NCBI RefSeq assembly: GCF_002101395.1
Contig: NZ_CP019706.1
Location: 2,232,001 to 2,296,000, forward strand
From: Pantoea alhagi
GTDB taxonomy: Bacteria; Pseudomonadota; Gammaproteobacteria; Enterobacterales; Enterobacteriaceae
Length of the DNA: 64,000 nucleotides
Reading direction: 5' to 3'
The notes beneath the pieces are model-generated. The model was not told where the DNA came from. It did not search any database and saw only the letters and a list, made by a program, of their open reading frames with translations. The position numbers and the translations under genes are program-made. Shown piece after piece: positions 25,522 through 34,335 of this stretch (positions are counted from its first letter, which is position 1; the number at the start of each line of letters is the position of its first letter).

Positions 25522-27615
25522 ATGTTGATAACGTCTTACGATACGGTAATGGTTATCGTATCGATACTCGTGGCTTTTCTGGCTTCCTATACTGCGCTGG
25601 ATATGGCGGGCCGGGTAGTAAACAGCACTGGCAGAGCAGCTCAGGCCTGGCTGCTTGGCGGTGGATTTGCCATGGGTATTGGCATCTGGGCGATGCATTT
25701 TATCGGTATGCTGGCAATGAAGATGCCGATGATGATGAGCTACGACGGCCCGCTGACGCTGCTGTCGATGATTATTGCTGTCGCCGCCTCGCTGTTTGCA
25801 TTGTGGATCGTCTGCTATGGTGAACTGCGCTGGCCGCGCTTAAGCTATGGCGCATTGATTCTGGGCAGCGGCGTGGCAGCGATGCATTACACCGGTATGG
25901 CCGCGCTGATGCTTGAGCCGGAGATTATCTGGAACTGGGGCTGGGTGCTTGTTTCAGTGGTTATCGCCTTACTGGCATCAGGCACTGCGCTGTGGCTGGC
26001 GTTCCGGCTGCGTAAAGGGGCAGGCCGTCTGGCGCTGCTGCGCGCGGGCGCGGCGATAGTCATGGGGTTTGCTATTGCTGGTATGCACTATACCGGCATG
26101 GTCGCCGCCAGTTTCCCCACCGAAAGCCATATGATGCACCAGGGCGTTGAAAGCGACTGGCTGGCGATTCTGGTGGCGGTGGTATCACTCTCTGTTCTCG
26201 GTATTACGTTATTGGTTTCGATGCTTGATGCGCGCATGCAGGCGCGTACGTCAATGCTCGCCTCATCCCTGGCGGAAGCCAACCGCGAGCTGGCGCAGCT
26301 GGCATTACAGGATAATCTGATGCGTCTGCCGAACCGTATTCTGCTGGAGGATCGTCTCGATCAGGCGATCAATAAAGCGACGCGGGAAAATAGCCGTTTT
26401 GCGCTGATGTTTATGGATCTTGATGGCTTTAAGGCGGTCAATGACGCGTTTGGTCATCATATCGGTGACAGTCTGCTGGTAGCGGTGACGGAACGTATGA
26501 CAACCAGTATCAACGGGCACTACACGCTGGCGCGGTTGGGCGGCGATGAATTTGTGCTGCTAATGGAAATCGATGAGCCAAACGAAGCTGCGGTTACCGC
26601 AGATGCGCTGGTCAAGTTGATAGGAAAACCTTTTAACATCTCACGCTATGAACTCAATGTTTCGGTCAGTATCGGCATTGCGGTTTATCCGGGAGATGGC
26701 GTTGATGAACGCGAACTGATGTTTAACGCCGATGCCGCCATGTATCACACCAAAAATAACGGGCGCAACGGCTATTATTTCTTCCAGCCTTCAATGAACA
26801 CCATTGCGCAAAATCAGCTTCAGCTGATCAACGATTTGTGGCTGGCGCTGGATAACAGTGAACTGCGACTGTTTTATCAGCCGAAATATACCGCACCAAG
26901 CGGCCCGATTGTGGGCTTTGAAGCGCTGCTGCGCTGGCAACATCCGCAGCATGGCCTGCTGTCGCCGGATACTTTCCTGCCGTTGGCGGAAAAGAGCGGC
27001 CTGATTATTAGCGTGGGTAACTGGGTGATTAATGAAGCCTGCCGACAGCTACATGAATGGCATAAACAGGGGCATAAAAACTGGTCCGTAGCGGTTAACC
27101 TGTCGGCGTTGCAGTTTGAACAGAATGGACTGGTTGATACCGTCATGACGGCGCTGGAAAAACATCATATCCCGCCGCATCTTCTGACGCTGGAGGTCAC
27201 TGAAACCACCGCGATGCGCAATCCTGATGAGAGCGTGCGCATTCTCACGGCGCTAACCGATCTCGGGGTAAATGCTTCAATCGATGACTTCGGTACCGGC
27301 TATTCCAGCCTTCTCTATCTGAAACGTCTGCCTGCCAGCGAACTGAAAATCGATCGGGCCTTTGTAAACGAACTCAGTGAAGACAGCGGAGATGCCACTA
27401 TTGTCTCTGCGATTGTAGCGCTGGCACAGTCGCTTAACCTCAAAGTGGTGGCGGAAGGAGTAGAGACGCCGGAGCAACAGGCCTTTTTAACCAATCTTGG
27501 CTGTAACAGCTTACAAGGCTATCTGTTGGGAAAACCGATCCCTCCTGAGCGTATCCATGAGCTGAAGGAATTTGTCAAAACTCAGGAGAACGAGTCAGCT
27601 GAAATTGTCCGGTAG
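25522..27615 (+). CDS. MHYT-GGDEF-EAL membrane protein (cyclic-di-GMP turnover)
   Basis: A 697-residue integral-membrane signalling protein. Residues 1-240 form the MHYT sensor, with seven hydrophobic segments and three signature motifs (AMHFIGM, AMHYTGM, GMHYTGM), proposed to bind copper and sense a gas or redox signal. A GGDEF diguanylate cyclase domain follows with an intact ARLGGDEF (about 338-345), then an EAL phosphodiesterase domain with GFEALLRW (about 466) and DDFGTGYSSL (about 587). The RxxD inhibitory site before GGDEF is missing (NGHY instead). Both catalytic motifs look intact, so the protein could make or degrade c-di-GMP. It stands alone, with the ydcR-like gene 85 bp downstream. 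Confidence 0.92.
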   Translation: MLITSYDTVMVIVSILVAFLASYTALDMAGRVVNSTGRAAQAWLLGGGFAMGIGIWAMHFIGMLAMKMPMMMSYDGPLTLLSMIIAVAASLFALWIVCYGELRWPRLSYGALILGSGVAAMHYTGMAALMLEPEIIWNWGWVLVSVVIALLASGTALWLAFRLRKGAGRLALLRAGAAIVMGFAIAGMHYTGMVAASFPTESHMMHQGVESDWLAILVAVVSLSVLGITLLVSMLDARMQARTSMLASSLAEANRELAQLALQDNLMRLPNRILLEDRLDQAINKATRENSRFALMFMDLDGFKAVNDAFGHHIGDSLLVAVTERMTTSINGHYTLARLGGDEFVLLMEIDEPNEAAVTADALVKLIGKPFNISRYELNVSVSIGIAVYPGDGVDERELMFNADAAMYHTKNNGRNGYYFFQPSMNTIAQNQLQLINDLWLALDNSELRLFYQPKYTAPSGPIVGFEALLRWQHPQHGLLSPDTFLPLAEKSGLIISVGNWVINEACRQLHEWHKQGHKNWSVAVNLSALQFEQNGLVDTVMTALEKHHIPPHLLTLEVTETTAMRNPDESVRILTALTDLGVNASIDDFGTGYSSLLYLKRLPASELKIDRAFVNELSEDSGDATIVSAIVALAQSLNLKVVAEGVETPEQQAFLTNLGCNSLQGYLLGKPIPPERIHELKEFVKTQENESAEIVR

Positions 27616-27655
27616 AGAATAAAGGGCGGCTGAGATATCCGTTGTGCCCGGGAAA

Positions 27656-27668
27656 AACTATAATAGTT
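27656..27668. promoter_or_regulatory. Palindrome overlapping a perfect -10 box before the ydcR-like gene
   Basis: AACTATAATAGTT is a 13-bp perfect palindrome containing the consensus -10 TATAAT (27659-27664), 33 bp before the start codon. No good -35 is seen. It fits an autoregulatory operator for the GntR-type regulator that follows. Confidence 0.45.
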
Positions 27669-27700
27669 GCCCTTTAGCCTTCCGGGAGCTGTAACAGTTT

Positions 27701-29110
27701 ATGGCAAAGTATCTTCAGCTGGTGGAGCAAATCCAGGCGCAAATAGATGCCGAAATCTGGCTGCCGGGCGAAAAGCTCCCTTCGCTGCGCGATCAGGTTA
27801 GCCTGAGCGGCATGAGCCTGATGACGGTGATGCATGCTTATCAGGTGCTGGAAAGCCAGGGCAGCATCGTTTCACGACCGCAGTCCGGCTATTATGTTGC
27901 GCCGCGCGCTGAATTTCTCAGCCAGCCGGTTAACCATCAAAAGGTGCAACTGGCAGAAGCGGTTGATATAAATTCCTTTATTTTCGATGTGTTACAAGCC
28001 TGCCGCGATCCGCTGATTATCCCGTTCGGCTCCGCCTTTCCCGATCCGGAGCTTTTTCCGCAGCGCCAGCTAATGCGTGCCCTGAATCATGTTTCTCATC
28101 GCCTGACGCCGGGCGACGCCATTAATAATCTGCCTCCCGGCAACGAAGCGCTGCGTAAAACGCTGGCTCGTCGCTACGCTCAACAGGGGATTGCCGTTTC
28201 GCCGGATGAGATTGTGATTACTAACGGAGCAATGGAGTCGCTAAGCCTGAGTTTGCAGGCGGTCACCGCGCCAGGCGACTGGGTAGTGGTAGAAAATCCG
28301 ACGTTTTACGGCGCGCTGCAGGCTATTGAACGTCTAAAGCTAAAAGCCGTGGCCATCGCCACCGATCCTCAGCACGGCATGGATTTAAACGAGCTTGAGC
28401 AGGCGTTAAAACGCTGGCCGATTAAAGCCTGCTGGCTGATGACCAGTCAGCAGAATCCGGTAGGGTTTACCCTGAGCCGGGAGAAAAAAAAGGCGCTGGT
28501 TGCGCTGTTGGCAGCACATCAGGTGGCGCTGATCGAGGATGATGTTTACAGCGAGCTTTATTTCGGTGCCGATAAGCCGTTACCGGCTAAAGCGTTTGAT
28601 CGTCAGGGTAGCGTACTGCACTGCTCATCCTTTTCCAAAAATCTGGTAGCGGGCTTTCGCGTAGGCTGGGTAGCGGCGGGCAAACAGGCGCAGCGTATTC
28701 AGCGGCTGCAGCTAATGAGTACGCTTGCCACCAGCGCGCCGATGCAGCTGGCGCTGGCGAACTACCTGAGTACCCGTAGCTATGACAGTCACTTGCGCAA
28801 GCTGCGTCAGGTACTGGAGCAGCGCAAAAATCTGGCCCGTCAGTCGCTTAAGCGTCATCTGCCTTATGGCGCTAAAATCAATGATTCACGCGGTGGCTAC
28901 TTTTTATGGATTGAACTGCCCGGACAGGTGAACGCGACACAACTCTACTATCGCGCGCTGGAACATAACATCAGCATCGCTCCCGGCAGCATGTTTTCCT
29001 CAGGACAGCAGTACGCGAACTACTTTCGCTTTAATACTTCCTGGCCGTGGGATAGCGCACAGGAAGCGGCTGTGGCCATTCTGGGAGGGTTGATTGCTGC
29101 CATGATGTAA
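27701..29110 (+). CDS. ydcR: YdcR-like MocR-family PLP-dependent transcription regulator
   Basis: A 469-residue fusion of an N-terminal GntR winged helix (about 1-70, with LPSLRDQVSLSGMSLMTVMH) to a fold-type I aminotransferase domain. It aligns with E. coli YdcR along its whole length, including LPPGNEALRKTLARRYAQQG, QQNPVGFTL and the PLP lysine in CSSFSKNLVAGFRVGW. MocR proteins sense PLP plus an amino compound. The ligand and targets of YdcR are not established. It sits between the MHYT protein and a cupin gene; no aminotransferase or transporter neighbour points to its regulon. Confidence 0.9.
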   Translation: MAKYLQLVEQIQAQIDAEIWLPGEKLPSLRDQVSLSGMSLMTVMHAYQVLESQGSIVSRPQSGYYVAPRAEFLSQPVNHQKVQLAEAVDINSFIFDVLQACRDPLIIPFGSAFPDPELFPQRQLMRALNHVSHRLTPGDAINNLPPGNEALRKTLARRYAQQGIAVSPDEIVITNGAMESLSLSLQAVTAPGDWVVVENPTFYGALQAIERLKLKAVAIATDPQHGMDLNELEQALKRWPIKACWLMTSQQNPVGFTLSREKKKALVALLAAHQVALIEDDVYSELYFGADKPLPAKAFDRQGSVLHCSSFSKNLVAGFRVGWVAAGKQAQRIQRLQLMSTLATSAPMQLALANYLSTRSYDSHLRKLRQVLEQRKNLARQSLKRHLPYGAKINDSRGGYFLWIELPGQVNATQLYYRALEHNISIAPGSMFSSGQQYANYFRFNTSWPWDSAQEAAVAILGGLIAAMM

Positions 29111-29324
29111 CAAGTGTTCGCTAAAAGCTGTAACAGTGGCCTGGCATACTTTAACGCGGCCATGAAAATGCGTAAAAAAATGAACGCACACCGGGCTGGT
29201 GGGGTAATTTGACTTAAGTATTGAAATTTAAAGAATTTTATTGTGAATTGGTCGTTATTCCTATTGCAAAGTTATTAACTTTTGCCACAATCAATTAACA
29301 TTATGACCAATCCGGAGGCGTAGT

Positions 29325-29930
29325 ATGTTTCCCTCATCGTGCAGTCTTATGACAATGATGTCATTTGCGGCAGGCACACCTTTTGCGGGGACGTCCAATA
29401 ACCCGCAGCATCTGATGCTGGCTATGCCTTCAAACGGTATTCCAAATAACCCGTTGCCGTTGATTATCTACCCGCGCGTGGTGCCAAATGATGTTGAGGA
29501 CATTGCGGCCTGGTTCGAACAGCGGTTTACGGAACACCACTGGCCGCCACGCTGGCGCGCCGATATTTTTCCCTGGACGCATTATCACTCTAACTGTCAT
29601 GAGCTGCTGGGCGTCAGCGCGGGCTGGGCTGAAGTGTTGTTTGGCGGCGAAAGCGGCCGCATGGTAACGCTGCGCATGGGCGATGCGGTACTTATTCCGG
29701 CAGGTGTAGGGCATCAGCAGATTGCGGCCAGCGAAGATTTCTTTACCGTTGGCGCTTATCCGGCAGGCATGGAACCCGATACGTTGCGTGACGATAGAAG
29801 CATCCTGGAGAACTCCCTGAGCACTATTAAACGGGTGCCTTTACCGCAGTTCGATCCGCTAACCGGCGGCGAAGGTGCGGTAACCGATTTTTGGCATCCC
29901 GTTGCGCAGCAACAGGCTCAGCATAATTAA
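29325..29930 (+). CDS. Cupin-domain protein, YjlB-like
   Basis: A 201-residue single-cupin protein resembling the Bacillus YjlB group. Cupin motif 1 is HYHSNCHE (about 87-94) with the His, His and Glu metal ligands, and motif 2 is GDAVLIPAGVGHQQ (about 119-132). GGAGG lies 6 bp before the ATG, supporting this start even though the first 30 residues look unlike the rest of the family; Met31 or Met34 are alternatives. The substrate is unknown. It follows the ydcR-like gene by about 215 bp and is convergent with the response-regulator gene. Confidence 0.8.
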   Translation: MFPSSCSLMTMMSFAAGTPFAGTSNNPQHLMLAMPSNGIPNNPLPLIIYPRVVPNDVEDIAAWFEQRFTEHHWPPRWRADIFPWTHYHSNCHELLGVSAGWAEVLFGGESGRMVTLRMGDAVLIPAGVGHQQIAASEDFFTVGAYPAGMEPDTLRDDRSILENSLSTIKRVPLPQFDPLTGGEGAVTDFWHPVAQQQAQHN

Positions 29931-30037
29931 ACCAGAGACGGGGCGGCGACAGGCTGCCCGCTCAGGTTAAATTCATCGCTTTTGACACGCCTGTTTTATC
30001 GAAAGAATTAAAGAGATCTCTGCACGCAATTAACCGG

Positions 30038-30658
30038 CTAAACCAGATAATTCCTTTTAGCGACTTCATTAATATCAACCACGCTTTTTATACCCAGCTT
30101 GCGCAATATTTTAATTTTATAGGTGCTGATGGTTTTATTACTGAGTGAAAGCTGTAAGGCTATTTCTTTATTAGAATATCCGGCCGCCAGCTTTCTGAGC
30201 ACCGTTAGCTCGCGGCAGGAAAGCGACATTAATTTTTCACTTTCCGAATGCACCGCTTTTACCTCTGTATCTTGCGAGCAAGGATAGAATTTAATACCTT
30301 TATCAATACTGCGAATCGCCTGTAACAGCTGGGTAATATCATGACTTTTACACAGATAGCCATCAACGCCCAGCAGCAGGCAGCGCTGCATATGAAACTC
30401 GCTTTCTGAGGCGGTTAATACGATAATTTTTTGCCGTGCGTTGATGCGCTTCAAACTTTCAATGACTTGCATGCCATCTCTGCCCGGGATATTGAGATCC
30501 ATAATCACCAGATCGGGACGATGCAGGCCAACATCCGCAATCACCGAAATGCCATCCTGTGCGATACCGGCAATGGTATAGCCATTAGCGCGTAAATACG
30601 CCTTAATACCTGAACAGATAAAAGGATGGTCATCAACAATAAATACTGTGTTAATCAT
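30038..30658 (-). CDS. Orphan NarL/FixJ-family response regulator
   Basis: A 206-residue two-domain response regulator. The receiver domain (1-120) has the acidic pocket DD (9-10), phospho-acceptor Asp54 in VIMDLNIPGRDG and the Lys in YLCKSHD. The LuxR-type helix-turn-helix lies at about 145-200 (LSCRELTVLRKLAAGYSNKE and SNKTISTYKIKILRKLGI). It resembles the EvgA/BvgA branch, but I cannot name it. No histidine kinase is adjacent. The gene is AT-richer than its neighbours and flanked by long AT-rich non-coding DNA, which suggests acquisition or a silenced locus. Possible targets are fimbriae or acid-stress genes elsewhere. Confidence 0.88.
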   Translation of the reverse strand: MINTVFIVDDHPFICSGIKAYLRANGYTIAGIAQDGISVIADVGLHRPDLVIMDLNIPGRDGMQVIESLKRINARQKIIVLTASESEFHMQRCLLLGVDGYLCKSHDITQLLQAIRSIDKGIKFYPCSQDTEVKAVHSESEKLMSLSCRELTVLRKLAAGYSNKEIALQLSLSNKTISTYKIKILRKLGIKSVVDINEVAKRNYLV

Positions 30659-31180
30659 AATTAATCCTGAGTGACATTATAAAATCCATAAATAATAATA
30701 TTTATCCATTTGTATCCCTGGCGTAGTCAGTGAAGCAGTATAACTTTCCACCTAATCTATCAATGTGAGAATTGTCTCTAATTAAGCGGCATTACTGATA
30801 CGCAACGCGCTGCTATTCTCCGATTTGAATGCAAAACCGATAGGTTTAATTTCTGGCTGGGTATGTTTCCTCATGCTTTGTTAAATCCTGGCCCTCATCA
30901 AAAAATAAAAATATGGGAAGGGGTTATTTCCTGGTAAAAATTGATTGAAAACAAAATTCAGGGAAAATAAGTTATTGAATAAAGCTTCTCTGTAAAAACT
31001 ATTATTAACGACAGCAGGTTTAACCAAAGTTGTATGAAGTAAATATTAATTTCGTTTTCTTTAAATGAAACAGACGGGCCAGGACAGACGCATAGCAGAA
31101 AACAAGCGCCTTTTACGCTTAAAGCGGAACCGCATCAGAGGAATGATAACAGAACTGTACTTAAGTCAGGTGAGTCCGCT

Positions 31181-31196
31181 GTGTAAACGTTTACGC
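31181..31196. promoter_or_regulatory. LacI/GalR-type operator
   Basis: GTGTAAACGTTTACGC contains the 12-bp perfect palindrome GTAAACGTTTAC with the central CG typical of LacI-family operators. It differs from the GalR/GalS consensus GTGKAANCGNTTNCAC at one position. No LacI-family gene is in the window. Confidence 0.6.
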
Positions 31197-31419
31197 TGTG
31201 TTTTGGTGACCGAGAGCCGTTTAGCGTAACAATGATTTTGTGCGCGTCAGGGAAGGATAAGCCGCAGAATCAAGCTTTCTGGCAGCGTAGTGATAAATTA
31301 AATCCTTTACTCTTAGCGGCATGAAGCGCTTTTCCCAACGCATAGCAAACTTAAACGCAAATCAACCTGTTTAAGCTATACCAGATACGTCACAATTCCA
31401 TTACTCTCAGGCTAATGTT

Positions 31420-31429
31420 TTGACGTCAA
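31420..31429. promoter_or_regulatory. Palindrome upstream of mdcA
   Basis: TTGACGTCAA is a perfect 10-bp palindrome 84 bp upstream of the mdcA start. Its left half could act as a -35 (TTGACG), but no matching -10 was found. It is a candidate operator for MdcR or another regulator. Confidence 0.3.
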
Positions 31430-31512
31430 CCTTAATTGATGCTTCAGCCTGCCAGGCGGAAACTTCCAGCTGTCGATTTTAATTAAATCACTATCAAGCC
31501 AGGAGGTTAGCC

Positions 31513-33168
31513 ATGTTGTCTGAAGCATCGGCAGGCCGCGTCTGGGATACGCGTCGTACAGAGAAACAGCGACGCATCGCGTCTCTCTCTATCCCAGGTA
31601 AAGTTCTGCCCACTCATGATTTACCCACCGTTCTGGAAAAACTGATTGCCCCCGGCGACCGCGTGGTGCTGGAAGGGAATAACCAGAAACAGGCCGATTT
31701 TTTGTCCCGTATGCTGGCAGAGGTTAATCCGCAAAAGGTACACGATCTGCATATGATTATGCCGAGCGTCAGCCGCAGCGAGCATCTTGATATTTTTGAA
31801 AAGGGCATTGCCCGTAAGCTCGATTTCTCTTTCTCTGGCACGCAAAGCCTGCGCATTTCGCAGCTGCTGGAAGATGGTCAACTGGAAATCGGTGCTATCC
31901 ACACTTACATCGAACTCTATGCCCGTCTGTATGTTGATCTGGTGCCGAACATAGCGCTGGTGGCGGGCTTCAAGGCTGACCGCCAGGGTAACCTTTATAC
32001 CGGTCCCAGCACGGAAGATACGCCCGCGCTGGTCGAGGCCGCCGCTTTCCGTAACGGTATCGTTATCGCTCAGGTTAACGAGCTGGTGGATGACGTTAGC
32101 GATCTGCCGCGCGTCGATATTCCCGGCTCGTGGATCGATTACGTGGTGGTAGCCGATCAGCCTTTCTTTATTGAACCGCTGTTTACCCGCGATCCGCGCC
32201 TGATCAAACAGGAACATATCCTGATGGCAATGATGGCGATCAAAGGCATCTACGCTGAACATCAGGTGGAGTCGCTAAACCACGGTATTGGTTTCAATAC
32301 CGCCGCTATCGAGCTGCTGTTGCCGACCTACGGCGAACAGTTAGGGCTGAGAGGCAAAATTTGTAAACACTGGACGCTGAACCCGCATCCGACATTGATT
32401 CCGGCTATTGAAAGCGGCTGGGTAGAAAGCATTCACAGCTTCGGTAGCGAACTGGGCATGGAAAATTACATTGCCGCGCGTCCCGACATCTTCTTTACCG
32501 GCTCGGACGGTTCGATGCGATCCAACCGCGCCATGTGTCAGCTGGCCGGTCAGTACGCGGTGGATATGTTTATTGGCTCAACGCTACAGGTGGACGGCTA
32601 CGCCAACTCCTCAACCGTGACCCGTGGCCGTCTTTCCGGCTTCGGCGGCGCGCCGAACATGGGTCACGATCCCCATGGCCGTCGCCACGCCACACCGGCC
32701 TGGCTGGCAATGATCGACAAGCCCGATCCCATGGTGCGCGGCCGCAAACTGGTGGTGCAGATGGTGGAAACCTTCCAGGCAGGCGGCAAGCCTACTTTCG
32801 TCGAGAAGCTGGATGCCGTTGACGTGGCGAAAGCCTCCTCAATGCCACTGGCACCGGTAATGATTTACGGCGAAGACGTGACTCATGTTCTCACCGAAGA
32901 AGGTATCGCTTACCTCTACCGCGCCGAGTCGATGGAAGAACGTCGGGCGATGGTAGCTGCGGTAGCCGGGATTACCGATATCGGCCTGGGCGTCGATGCT
33001 CAACGCGTAGCGAAGCTGCGTCAGGAAGGCAAAATTGCCTGGCCGGAAGATTTAGGGATTCGACGTAGCGAAGCCAACCGTTCTCTGCTGGCCGCAGGTA
33101 GCGTAGCGGATCTGGTGGAATGGTCCGGCGGTCTCTATAACCCACCGGCTAAATTCCGGAGCTGGTAA
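31513..33168 (+). CDS. mdcA: Malonate decarboxylase alpha subunit (malonyl/acetyl-ACP transferase) MdcA
   Basis: Transfers the ACP-bound 2'-(5''-phosphoribosyl)-3'-dephospho-CoA thiol between acetyl and malonyl groups, the entry step of the biotin-independent malonate decarboxylase. The 551-residue length and sequence fit MdcA, with VLEGNNQKQADFL near the N-terminus, the glycine-rich SFGSELGMENYIAARPDIFF and GFGGAPNMGHDPHGRRHATP. AGGAGG precedes the ATG. It opens an eight-gene operon; the stop TAA overlaps the mdcB start by one base (TAATG). Confidence 0.96.
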   Translation: MLSEASAGRVWDTRRTEKQRRIASLSIPGKVLPTHDLPTVLEKLIAPGDRVVLEGNNQKQADFLSRMLAEVNPQKVHDLHMIMPSVSRSEHLDIFEKGIARKLDFSFSGTQSLRISQLLEDGQLEIGAIHTYIELYARLYVDLVPNIALVAGFKADRQGNLYTGPSTEDTPALVEAAAFRNGIVIAQVNELVDDVSDLPRVDIPGSWIDYVVVADQPFFIEPLFTRDPRLIKQEHILMAMMAIKGIYAEHQVESLNHGIGFNTAAIELLLPTYGEQLGLRGKICKHWTLNPHPTLIPAIESGWVESIHSFGSELGMENYIAARPDIFFTGSDGSMRSNRAMCQLAGQYAVDMFIGSTLQVDGYANSSTVTRGRLSGFGGAPNMGHDPHGRRHATPAWLAMIDKPDPMVRGRKLVVQMVETFQAGGKPTFVEKLDAVDVAKASSMPLAPVMIYGEDVTHVLTEEGIAYLYRAESMEERRAMVAAVAGITDIGLGVDAQRVAKLRQEGKIAWPEDLGIRRSEANRSLLAAGSVADLVEWSGGLYNPPAKFRSW

Positions 33169-34028
33169 TGGCTACCCAACCGCAACTCTCACCGCAGCGT
33201 GCCGAAACGCTGGCTTTACGGCTGGCGGAACAGGCCAGGGTCGCTCTGATCGCCGAGGCGCGTTTAACGCCGAAGCCGGGGCTGGTTGACGGGCGCGGCA
33301 GCGGGGCGCATCAGGATTTAAATCTGGCGCTGATGGAGCGATCCGCCTGCGCGCTGAAGCCAACCTTTTATGCGCTGGCGCTGCACAGCTGGCTGCGTCC
33401 AGCGGATGTTGCGTTGCGTCAGCAGGTTGGCGAACTGGGCCGCGTTGGCGAAGCGCAAATGATGGCCGCTACGCGGGGCGTCAATACCCATCGTGGCGCG
33501 ATCTGGGCGCTGGGACTGTTGGTCAGCGGCGCGGCGATGCTGGATGGCAAAGCGGAGGCCACAGCCATTTGTCAGGCCGCCGCCGTGCTGGCGCGCCTGC
33601 CTGACGATCGCGCGCCGCGCACCTTCAGCAAAGGGTTGCGGGCAACGCAGCGTTATCGGGTTCCCGGTGCGCGTGAAGAGGCGCAGCAGGCTTTTCCGCA
33701 TATTTCCCGGCTCGCGCTACCTCAGCTCCGTCGCAGCCGTGCGGCTGGCGCAGCGGAAGCGGAGGCGCGCATTGACGCTCTGATGGCGATCATGACCTCG
33801 CTAAGCGATACCTGCGTGCTGTCACGCGCCGGTCTGACCGGCCTGCAGGCGATGCAGCAGGGCGCACAGCAGGTGCTGGACGCTGGCGGCTGTGCAACCC
33901 TCGCCGGACGCCAGGCGCTGGCGCGTCTCGATGCCGCTATGCTGCAGCTCAATGCTTCGCCAGGCGGAGCAGCCGATCTGCTGGCGGCCACGCTGTTTCT
34001 CGATGGTATTTGCTTACCTACAGATTGA
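33168..34028 (+). CDS. mdcB: Triphosphoribosyl-dephospho-CoA synthase MdcB
   Basis: Makes the ACP prosthetic-group precursor from dephospho-CoA and ATP; homologous to CitG. The 286-residue protein shows the family signatures LTPKPGLVDGRGSGAHQDLN near residues 29-48, TRGVNTHRGAIWALGLL, and LSDTCVLSRAGLTGLQAMQQ. It is translationally coupled to mdcA. mdcC follows after 7 bp. Confidence 0.94.
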   Translation: MATQPQLSPQRAETLALRLAEQARVALIAEARLTPKPGLVDGRGSGAHQDLNLALMERSACALKPTFYALALHSWLRPADVALRQQVGELGRVGEAQMMAATRGVNTHRGAIWALGLLVSGAAMLDGKAEATAICQAAAVLARLPDDRAPRTFSKGLRATQRYRVPGAREEAQQAFPHISRLALPQLRRSRAAGAAEAEARIDALMAIMTSLSDTCVLSRAGLTGLQAMQQGAQQVLDAGGCATLAGRQALARLDAAMLQLNASPGGAADLLAATLFLDGICLPTD

Positions 34029-34035
34029 GGATGTT

Positions 34036-34335
34036 ATGGAACAAATCACACTTTCTTATCCCGCCACTCGCACGCTGTATGGACGTGCGCTGGCTGGTGT
34101 TGTGGGCTCCGGTGATATGGAAGCCCTGTTTGTCGCCGATCAAGGCGAAAGACTGGAAGTCAGCATCACCACTTCCATCGTCAATTTTGAAGCACGCTGG
34201 CGGGCGCTGTTTGACCGTCTCAGCACGCTTACCGAACTACCGGCAGGTCAACTGACGATTCATGATTTTGGCGCTACGCCAGGCGTCGCGCGTATTCGTA
34301 TCGAACAGGTATTTGAGGAGGCGGCCAATGCGTAA
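34036..34335 (+). CDS. mdcC: Malonate decarboxylase acyl carrier protein (delta subunit) MdcC
   Basis: A 99-residue acyl carrier protein. The attachment site is Ser25 in VVGSGDMEAL, where phosphoribosyl-dephospho-CoA is bound by MdcG; this matches the serine known in Klebsiella. GAGG lies 5 bp before the ATG at 34036; the longer open frame starting inside mdcB is not needed. The last 8 bases overlap the mdcD start. Confidence 0.95.
   Translation: MEQITLSYPATRTLYGRALAGVVGSGDMEALFVADQGERLEVSITTSIVNFEARWRALFDRLSTLTELPAGQLTIHDFGATPGVARIRIEQVFEEAANA

Larger units (their letters stand above)
30659..31512. other. 854-bp AT-rich intergenic region between the response regulator and mdcA
   Basis: No ORF of convincing quality is seen on either strand. 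It must contain promoters for both divergent genes. Two palindromes stand out (31181-31196 and 31420-31429), listed separately. AAGCG-N7-CGCTT around 31105-31121 is a minor hairpin. No RNA gene could be recognised. Confidence 0.6.
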
